Below, one piece after another: positions 56,030 to 64,000 of a stretch of 64,000 nt of DNA; positions within the stretch are counted from its first letter, which is position 1, and each line of letters begins with the position of its first letter. The translations under genes and the position numbers were made by a program. The DNA comes from Anadara kagoshimensis (Eukaryota > Mollusca > Bivalvia > Arcoida > Arcidae). The stretch covers positions 7,676,678 through 7,740,677 of the forward strand of contig CM037874.1 of assembly GCA_021292105.1 (NCBI GenBank). The letters run 5' to 3'. The notes beneath the pieces were generated by a model. The model was not told where the DNA came from. It saw only the letters and a program-made list of their open reading frames with translations, and ran no database searches.

Positions 56030-59000
56030 GTGAGTTTTGTTCGTGGACGAGGGGGGAGGGTAGAAATTTGTAGGATCGACAGTCATTTAAGATACCAGAA
56101 TTCTTGAAATCACAACGTGTATTGGAAGATATTTACTTTAAGAGTCCAATAATACTACAGTTGACGCACCTCAATATCATCTGTGGAAACATGGACAGGA
56201 CACAGGTCCTTAAAACTTGCTGGAACATCATGCCTTGGATAATTTTCCATCCACCACAGATATACACACAGGGTTCGTACACGCCCAGAAAAGTTCTTAA
56301 ATTTTTAGGTTTGCCCGAAAAAGCCCCAAAAACAAGTCTAATTATAAAAAGCCATTTAATTTATCTTGAAGGTCCTAACAGGTCTGAGATCCGTCCGAAA
56401 CGGGGGATCGCCCGATCAGGGGACAATCAAAGGAAGGTAATTCTTGAGGGTGTACACGCGAGTACACATAAGAGTTCTGATGCTCGTGAGTAATACTACC
56501 TTATGTAGACATCCGGTGTATCGTACATCTACTCGCGGTTGTCAATAAAGCTTTGTCAATCCGACAGGCAACAGGTACTAATAGCAGACATATCGGCAGT
56601 GTATTCCAATGATGGCATGAAAGATTAAATAAAAGAAGAACAATTGAATGAAGATTTTTAATTAAACACAAATTGATTGTTAATTCTAATCTAAAAATTA
56701 ACTCAATTAAAAAAATCAATACACTATTTTATCTTGTTTTTCAATCAGAGGAAGACATTCGTTTTTTCAGTTTTCCTTCCTTTTATTTTTAATTTATAAA
56801 TAATTTTTGTATATAGTATAAACTGGGTTCGGAATTCCAAGCAAGTCACTACAAAACCAATTGGATGATACAATCAATCGTAATAGTTAATTCCGCTTTT
56901 GTTTATCGTTATTATTTTAAATCTCTCTCTCAATTGTTTTAGCCTCCCCCGATAAGCTTAAACAATGAACAGCTCAAAAAGATATGAACGGCTCAGAAAG
57001 ATACAACTCTTAATAAATTTCAGTCATTATCAATGTCCAATTGAAATATGATTTCTTTTGTTTGTAATAAAGAACAGGAGGCTAAATGACAAGTCTTCTT
57101 TAGTTTATAATGATTATGTTGGAACTAAAAGTACCCTATTCTCCCGACATATAGCTATATATGCACTGGTTAAAAACCGAAAAATCAAATTGCCACTAAA
57201 ACCTTACAATAGTAGTTAGTATATTATGACATTAACATATACTATTATAACATATTTACAAGCTTTTCATCTCACTTTACAACAGAATACTTATAACACA
57301 ACCTGAACATTTTACCCTGAACAATAACAAGTTATTTCATGAAGGAATGTGTAGATTGTAAAACGTTTTGATATTTAATGGATGAGGGGCCGGGGAGACG
57401 AAATTCAGACAGAAAATGAAAAAATATCTTCAAAGAGTTAGTTACAAAATGCACATTAACAATAAGTTGTGCATTTATCTGGTTTTTAGCTCACCTGACC
57501 GAAGGTCATGTGAGCTTATGGCATAGCGCAGCGTGTGTATGTGCGTGTGTGCGTGTGTGCGTCGTTAACACCTATTTTCGACTTCTCCTCTGAAACTACT
57601 GGACAGTTTTTAATGAAACTTTGTCAGAAGTATATATGGGCCGGTGCAATTCAGATTTGTTCGTGGCGTTGCCATGGCTACCATAACTAGGTCAAGGTGA
57701 CCTAGGGGTGCAAAAATCTTAAAAAATCTTCTTCTCCGAAAGTACTGATTGGAGAAAAAATCTGATGTGATATTTGGCTTCTCTAGGGTCTTAAGCCTAT
57801 AGTTTGTTCATTTTGTAAAAATCGGATAAAAAATAGGTTACGCGTTTTTGCGTTTAATTTGAAAAAATCGTAAAATAGCTTCAAATTGTTATAACTTGAC
57901 TATTTGACCAGATAATGACATGGGGTTTTCAGTTTTGACATCTTCTTGTTAGTATCTTCAAAATGAGGTCAAGGTCATATGTGAAGGTCGTGACCTAATT
58001 TTTTTTACCTCTGATTATAATTATTATCTCGAAAACTATAAACTTTTTGTATAGGCAAGTATATTAGAATGTTGTAGGTATTGATACAACGATCATTTTG
58101 ATGTAAAGAAAAAGGTCATGGGTTCAAAGGTCAAGGTCACAGATGCGAAACAATACCGAAATTGTTAATTATCTCGAAAACTATAAACTTTTTGTATAGG
58201 CATGTATATTAGAATGTTGTAGGTATCAATACAACGATCATTTTGATGTATAGAAAAAGGTCATGGGTTCAAAGGTCAAGGTCACAGATGTGAAACAATA
58301 CCGAAATGGTTAATTATCTCGAAAACTATAAACTTTTTGTATAGGCATGTATATTAGAATGTTGTAGGTATTGATACAACGATCATTTTGATGTATAGAA
58401 AAAGGTCATGGGTTCAAAGGTCAAGGTCACAGATGTGAAACAATACTGAAATGGTTAATTATCTCAAAATCTATAAACTTTTTGTATAGGCATGTATATT
58501 AGAATGTTGTAAGTATTGATACAACGATCATTTTGATGTATAGAAAAAGGTCATGGGTTCAAAGGTCAAGGTCACATATGCGAAACAATACCGAAATGTT
58601 TAATTATCTCGAAAATTATAAACATTTTGTATAGGCATGTATATTAGAATGTTGTAGGTATTGATACAATGACCATTTTGATGTATGGAAAAAGATCATG
58701 AGTTTAAAGGTCAAGGTCACAGATGTGAAACAATACCGAAATGGTTAATTATCTCGAAAACTATAAACTTTTTGTATAGGCATGTATATTAGAATGTTGT
58801 AGGTATTGATACAATGATCATTTTGATGTATAGAAAAAGGTCATGGGTTCAAAGGTCAAGGTCACAGATGCGAAACAATACTGAAATTGTTAATTATCTC
58901 GAAAACTATAAACTTTTTGTATAGGCATGTATATTAGAATGTTGTAGGTATTGATATAATGATCATTTTGATGTATAGAAAAAGGTCATGGGTTCAAAGG

Positions 59001-62000
59001 TCAAGGTCACAGATGTGAAACAATATCGAAATGGTTAATTATCTCAAAATCTATAAACTTTTTGTATAGGCTTGTATATTAGAATGTTGTAGGTATTGAT
59101 ACAATGATCATTCTGATGTATAGAAAAGGTCATGGGTTCAAAGGTCAAGGCCACAGATGCAAAACAATACCGAAATGGTTAATTATCTCGAAAACTATAA
59201 ACTTTTTGTATAGGCATGTATATTAGAATGTTGTAGATATTGATACAACAATCATTTTGATGTATAGAAAAAGGTTATGGGTTTAAAGGTCAAGGTCACA
59301 TATGCGAAACAATACCGAAATGTTTAATTATCTCAAAAACTATAAACATTTTGTATAGGCATGTATATTAGAATGTTGTAGGTATCGATACAACGATCAT
59401 TTTGATGTATAGAAAAAGGTCATGGGTTCAAAGGTCAAGGTCACAGATGTGAAACAATACTAAAATTGTTAATTATCTTGAAAACTATTAACTTTTTGTG
59501 TAGGCATGTATACTAGAATGTTGTAGGTATTAATACAACGGTTATCATGATGTAAAAAAAAAAGTCATTGGGGTTTAGTATTTATCTTTAAATCTGTCAG
59601 CTAGCCATTAGTTATCAGGTGAGCGTATCAGGCCCATGGGCCTCTTGTTTTTTCTTCTTATCACACATCTGCACCAGGTAAGAAACAGTTCTTTTATTAT
59701 TTCTATACCCGTAACTACGATGTATTTTTAACTGGAACATTTTTAACCAGAAGTGCATTTTTAAAAGCTTATAACTTTTTTTCCGCACGACAGAATTTTT
59801 TTCCGCACGACAGATCTTTAGAAATATATGTTTACTATAACTGTTCAAAATTTTAAGTCCCCCTACTTAGAAATGAACCCACGCAGCCGTTTTTTATAAA
59901 AGGTCATCAATTTTACTCGATTTTAAGCCGGTTTCTAGGCAAACAAATGAAATATGCATGCGTGATGTTATAGTCACAAAAACGCTTAGACGCTTTATCC
60001 CCCGAAAGGGCGATTTCGATTTATCCCCCGTTTCGAGCGGATCCCAGACCTGCCTAAAAAGTCCTTGAATTTCACCATTTGGGTGTCTGTATTTTGATAT
60101 GAAGTGGTTGTGAATAGACTGATGTATATAAACAAATTAATAATTACTGTAGGAACCACTCTGTTTATGACAGTGAAATACTCTTCATATCCATAGGAAA
60201 TCAAACAAAGTTGAATAAATTAAAGATTTATATTTTCTACTTACTTGTACCTAGTCATAACAGGAAATCTCTATGCGCATCCGCGATTGTCATAAAGTAT
60301 GTCTGTAGAAAGGACAATGATGGCGTTATGGGGATTTTACATGGCGAAAATGGTGATGTTTACACCGGAAGTGATGTCCTTGGTGACATTTTACATCATT
60401 TGCACAACAGAGTCGGCCATTTGCCTGGTTTTTCAACATGTTAAATCCCCATAGCGTCAACATTTTACCCTGTGCAGATATATTCTGTACTAATTGTGGA
60501 TGTGCATACAGATTTCCTGTTACAACTAGGTACAAGTAATCGAAAAATATTAATCTTTATTCCAATTTATTTGATTTTCTATGGATATGAAGAATATTTC
60601 ACTGTCAAAAACAGCGGTTCCTACAGTAATAAGTTGCGTTGAAATGAGCAGTTTAAAGGTACCTGGCCCTCCTGAATGCCTAACTTCAACCTCCACTTCA
60701 ATTGTTGTTACTATGTACATGTAAGTAATTAAGTCATCCCCAATATAGTTGGGGTGACTTATTGATTTACCATTTATTATTGTTTTATTGATTTAATTGC
60801 CTTTGCACCAATATTTTTTTGCTAAAATTGTCCCTCCTATTAGGCCTTAAATTTGCCAAATAGACCCCGAAAAGATCCTAAAAACTCCATAAATTTGGAA
60901 CCCTGTATACAGAGCACAACATGGTTTTGATGTGGTCAATAATTTGGGATACCATTGCCTAGTTCATGTCATTCTGTCTTTTCTCTTATTTCCTAGTCTC
61001 TAAAGATTCTTGTCCGGTTATGACAATCTTTCTTTGATGTTATAACTTGATACATACTGTAAATCAAATTTTATGAGTAACTGTGTGTGTAGTGTTCCGG
61101 TTAGGTCATTTGGTAGAGCACTCTAAAATGCTATAGCTCGGGATGTCCTGGGTTCAATCCCTGGTTCGACCCTGCATTTTTTCTCCTTTTTGTTATAGTT
61201 CAGTGGCTGGTGTTACCCTTCTGAAATGATGGATTAGTAATGTTGGCATATAAAGTCACTGCCAGGGAATTTGGTTGAAATTCCCACTTGGGACCGTAGA
61301 AAATTAAAAAATAACAGGAGGAATGTGGTGGTCTGGGTAGCTCAGTTGGTAAAGCACTTGCCTATAGTGTGTGATGTCACAGGCTTGATCTCTGGGCCAA
61401 GGATCCTTTTTTTCTCCTTATAACACTCATGCTTTGGGATGACAAAGTCAATCGTCACAAACTGTTGTTTCTAAAAATTGTATTATTCATGTTAAATATT
61501 CAGCTGTAGTACATATCATGAAATCTAATAGTCACAAATTGTTTTGGTAAGAGAATTGTGAGAGACAATAGTATAAAAGTGGGGTTAAAGTGACACAGTC
61601 AGTGACAAGGAGGCATATACATTAATCAGGGGCGGATCCAGGATTTTTTGAAAGGGGGCTTGAGAATTATCCAGGATTTTTTTTTGGGGGGGGGGGGGGG
61701 GGGGGGGTGAGAATTATATCAATGCTAGGTGCAGGTGCCGAAGGGGCAAGCTTCCAGAGACGAGAGGTCTAGGGTAGAGCCCGATGGGGGCCAAGAAAAT
61801 AATTTTTAATCAGTCAATATCTCTCTCTCTCTTTAAATTTTTCAAAGGGGGTTTGCACACACACACACACACACACACACCCACCCCCCACCCCACCCCA
61901 AATCCGCCACTGTTAATAGTCCCAGAGCACCTGTCTTCACTTTCCTGGTGAAAGTTTGTTTGTTTAACTTAATTTGCTTGCTTTTGATAGAATTACTGTT

Positions 62001-63327
62001 CAAGGTATCAACAGAACATTATACTGAAGCTGTTCCAGATATTGACAGAATTGCATATTAAAGCTGTTCCAGACATCAGCTGAATGGTATATTGTAAGAA
62101 TCTTTTCTTAAATTAAGTTGTTTTAATTTTTTTGTAGACAGCAACTGTGTTTGCCAGTTCTATGGGACTCAAAGTTACAGTTGAAGATGCTAAATGTGTA
62201 CAGGCTAATGCATTTATACAAGAGGGATTGTTCCATGAGTTTAACATAAAAGAAGACCAGATTACATTCAAAATCAATCTCACCGTTCTTCTGGTTTGTA
62301 TAATTTTAATACTGAAGTTAACCATTTTGAAACCATTCCTCACTTGTGTTTGTTTGCCCAGTAATAGATTGTTTGTTTGAATGTTCTTTCACCAAGTCAA
62401 GATTATTTCACATATACAGAGACAGTTAGTAGGAAACTAGTGTACCCAAAGGAAGCAATTGAACTTCGACAAGCAAACTCATAATTTTCTCATGCTAGAT
62501 TTAACCCAAATAGGACTCAAAGCATGGTGTTGAAGCACTGTGATCTATCAATCATCACTCGGCCACCTAGGCCTCTATTTTACTAAGTTTTCAAATCTAT
62601 TCATCTCTCTTCGGGGAAAACTTTTTTACTTATTTCTTGGAAATAATTTTTAAAAAGCAAAATAAGTTTTATACAGCAACATCCATAAAGTTTTACAGAG
62701 GCTGCGGGGGCCTAATGGATAAGACGTCAATCAGTCTTCAAATCCAGGGTCTTTCACCACTGTGAGTTCGAGTCCAGCTCAGACCACATATGGGAAAGTA
62801 AATTTTCCTTACTGTTGTCTTTTTACTGATTTACCTGGTATCAGTATAATAAACTGGGGGAGTGGTACGCTTATCTGCGCGTACTGACTCTGTGAGCTAG
62901 CATGTTAAAATTGTCTTGAGTGCGCGCTAGCACTGGTGTAGCACCATACAACACACTTGCGCTACACATGCTTACACAAAATTGTTCATAGATTAATCCA
63001 TAGAGAAATAAAATAGTTCTTGTCACGTATAGCTGAAAACTTGCTGATGTGACGCTAAGCAACATTCAACCAACCATAAAGTTTTACATACAAATTTCAT
63101 TTTTTTTGTATGAACATATGGAATTCTCATGCATCATTAAAAATTTCAGAAAAAAATCTGATCTTTCTCTTTCTGTCAGTCTCTCTGTCTCTGTCTCTCT
63201 CTCTTAATTGACTTCAATTTTATGATTTACAGGAATGTCTGACAATATTTGGGAGTGGTCCAGTACCTGGGGTTACCACTAGTCTTAAAATGTGTTATGC
63301 TGGTTATGGATGTCCACTTCTGCTAAT
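55919..63327 (+). CDS. RAD1: Checkpoint clamp protein RAD1, N-terminal three exons (partial)
   Basis: join(55919..56029, 62138..62293, 63233..63327); the gene continues past the window. RAD1 is one ring subunit of the nuclear 9-1-1 clamp (RAD9-RAD1-HUS1), loaded at damaged DNA to switch on ATR-CHK1. About 120 residues are visible: exon 1 AKIDNARNVSHILKAIHFKE, exon 2 GLKVTVEDAKCVQANAFIQE and ...KINLTVLL, exon 3 ECLTIFGSGPVPG, then LKMCYAGYGCPL. These match the start of vertebrate RAD1 (282 residues in human) closely and in order. Junctions are phase 0, phase 0 and, leaving exon 3, phase 2; donors GAG|GTGAGT, CTG|GTTTGT and AAT|GTAAGT, acceptors TTTTTTGTAG and GATTTACAG. Start chosen at the first ATG in frame (MALSTQQSD). 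Confidence 0.95.
56330..56425 (+). repeat. Dispersed repeat, pair with 59995-60070
   Basis: AGGTCTGAGATCCGTCCGAA + ACGGGGGATCGCCC here; the reverse match at 60000-60055 reads AACGGGGGATAAATCG. Both in RAD1 intron 1. Class unknown. Confidence 0.5.
57487..59648 (+). mobile_element. Helentron-like non-autonomous element, both ends present
   Basis: Left TAGCTCACCTGACCGAAGGT with hairpin, then GTGAGCTTATGGC and GTGTGCG repeats. Right end CAGGTGAGCGTATCAGGCCC + ATGGGCCTCTTG with hairpin GGCCCATGGGCC. Same plan as 38328-40217, although the last word is CTTG, not CTAG. The interior is mostly a 144-bp tandem array. Confidence 0.65.
58024..59575. repeat. 144-bp tandem array, about eleven copies
   Basis: Unit starts ATCTCGAAAACTATAAACTT and contains GGTTCAAAGGTCAAGGTCAC. 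Copy starts near 58027, 58171, 58316 and so on. Nine copies keep AGGTCAAGGTCA exactly and one has AGGTCAAGGCCA. Confidence 0.9.
59995..60070 (-). repeat. Dispersed repeat, pair with 56330-56425
   Basis: Reverse match containing ATCCCCCGTTTCGAGCGGAT + CCCAGACCTG. Confidence 0.5.
60143..60630. mobile_element. Fold-back element with arms of about 240 bp
   Basis: Left ATTACTGTAGGAACCACTCT and right AGCGGTTCCTACAGTAAT are inverted ends. The arms pair through ATATCCATAGGAAATC / GATTTTCTATGGATAT and on to the centre near 60390. A worn relative lies at 23440-23880. Confidence 0.75.
61083..61175 (+). mobile_element. tRNA-derived SINE head 1
   Basis: TTAGGTCATTTGGTAGAGCA (A-box-like) and GGGTTCAATCCCTGG (B-box-like). 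The acceptor stem does not close and no CCA-adjacent terminator fits a tRNA gene. Confidence 0.5.
61329..61415 (+). mobile_element. tRNA-derived SINE head 2
   Basis: TCTGGGTAGCTCAGTTGGTA + AAGCAC, then a weak B box GGCTTGATCTCTGGGCC, followed by a T-rich CTTTTTTTCTCCTTA block like that after head 1. Confidence 0.5.
61625..61915. repeat. G-run and AC microsatellite in a GGGGCGGATCCAGGATT-type repeat
   Basis: AGGGGCGGATCCAGGATTTT at 61627 and AAATCCGCCACTG at 61900 form the inverted ends of a worn MITE. A long G run (about 61685-61708) and (AC)n (61857-61880) lie inside. Confidence 0.55.
62138..62293 (+). CDS. RAD1: RAD1 exon 2
   Basis: 52 codons, TATVFASSMG to LTVLL, phase 0 at both ends. 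Confidence 0.95.
62375..62580 (-). mobile_element. SINE, reversed
   Basis: Minus strand reads GAGGCCTAGGTGGCCGAGTG (A-box-like), TTTGAGTCCTATTTGGG (B-box region), then GTGAAATAATCTTGACTTGG, the shared tail. Confidence 0.55.
62704..62835 (+). mobile_element. tRNA-derived SINE head 3
   Basis: GGGGCCTAATGGATAAGACG and GTGAGTTCGAGTCCAGC are clear A- and B-box words, Arg-like. The spacing is enlarged and the body is worn. Confidence 0.5.
63233..63327 (+). CDS. RAD1: RAD1 exon 3
   Basis: 95 bases, ECLTIFGSG to LLL plus two bases; donor GTAAGT, phase 2. Confidence 0.93.
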
Positions 63328-63914
63328 GTAAGTTTTTCTCATTTTACTGGTATAGATATTACCGGTATTTACACTACCGTTAATTTACCCTATGTCTGCG
63401 AAAGTACAAGAACATATATTTTACATACATGTACTTTTAATGGAATTCGTTAAAATTAACAATTCATTTAATAAAATGAGCTTAAAACGTTGCTAATTAT
63501 CTAATTTTTAGACCCACCCTTTATATCTCCTTTTATGTTACAAAATGCAATTTGGATGGGTGACATCATGACAGGTGATTTTTCTGTTCAATTTAATAAA
63601 CTATTTAGAATTTGTGGCAATTTGATTTAAAGTTAAAATAACAAATTGTATACTGGTGTGTGAAATAAACTCGATTCCACAAATTACTCATCAGAAATGA
63701 AAGAAATTAATGTAGCACCTGTGAATTATTGTGTAATATCATACATGTTGTGTTTTTTGTCTTGCATACAAAGAAAATCACACGTCGTTTTACATAAAAG
63801 ATGACTGACAAATCTTGTTTGTAATAAAAAGACCAGTCTGGATTTTCACAGAGCTATATTTATATTTAGATATATTTGCAGTATAAACATCCGATAAAAA
63901 ATGGGTCTTTGAGT
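63328..63914. other. RAD1 intron 3, no feature seen
   Basis: AT-rich; no exon matching the next RAD1 region (human FLEEGGVV) is visible. Confidence 0.5.
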
Positions 63915-64000
63915 GAGTTGAGTAATGGTGTTTAATGTCCCAGTCAAGAAAATTTCACTTGTATCGAGATGTTGCCAGCTATAGGCGAAGGTGCAAAAAA
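63915..64000 (-). mobile_element. SINE tail, reversed, cut by window edge
   Basis: TTTAATGTCCCAGTCAAGAA + AATTTCACTTGTATCGAGAT is the reverse of the shared tail. Confidence 0.55.

Noticed and set aside
56104-56493. A 129-codon frame after RAD1 exon 1
   Set aside because: Lies inside intron 1, overlaps a dispersed repeat, and does not match RAD1; the true next exon is at 62138.
61083-61415. Two tRNA genes
   Set aside because: A- and B-box words are present but the cloverleaf stems do not close; they are SINE heads.

Overview
The window is AT-rich eukaryotic DNA with spliced genes, long introns, and very many tandem repeats and short dispersed elements. The repeat types (tRNA-headed SINEs with a shared tail, non-autonomous Helentron-like elements beginning TAGCTCACCTG, frequent ACATGTA and ACCGGTA words) suggest a mollusc, most likely a bivalve. 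The species cannot be fixed from sequence alone. I see no prokaryotic feature, retrovirus or LTR element.

Layout. 1-10.2 kb: no recognised gene; a Helentron-like element with a 312-bp tandem array, MITEs, minisatellites and a dispersed element carrying CRE and E-box words. 10.3-15.7 kb: a two-exon HAD-superfamily phosphatase-like gene on the minus strand. Its 4.7-kb intron is largely built from a DNA transposon and a dead LINE. 15.7-16.1 kb: a probable divergent promoter. 16.3-18.1 kb: MITEs and a dead hAT element with an 8-bp target duplication. 18.4-52.8 kb: one large plus-strand locus. 55.9 kb to the right edge: the first three coding exons of the checkpoint clamp gene RAD1 on the plus strand, with a repeat-filled first intron.

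The main result is the 18.4-52.8 kb locus. A single common exon (BTB domain, basic linker, two C2H2 fingers) ends in a strong donor exactly between codons. Downstream, all on the same strand, lie seven single-exon cassettes. Each is preceded by a splice acceptor, opens in phase 0 with the common exon, and carries its own stop. Four encode intact or nearly intact C2H2 clusters (32.5, 37.5, 47.2, 52.2 kb) and one is a decayed zinc-finger cassette (34.7 kb). Two (23.9 and 43.1 kb) encode a pipsqueak-type helix-turn-helix plus a pogo/Tigger-like DDE transposase domain. The layout resembles Drosophila lola and mod(mdg4), where one BTB exon set is joined to alternative 3' DNA-binding exons, but with domesticated transposases among the choices. 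It would let one dimerising BTB module be delivered to many DNA targets. Isoform joining is inferred from splice sites and phase, not from transcripts.

At least twelve minisatellites lie inside the locus or its flanks. Two of them grew out of the cassettes' own coding sequence.
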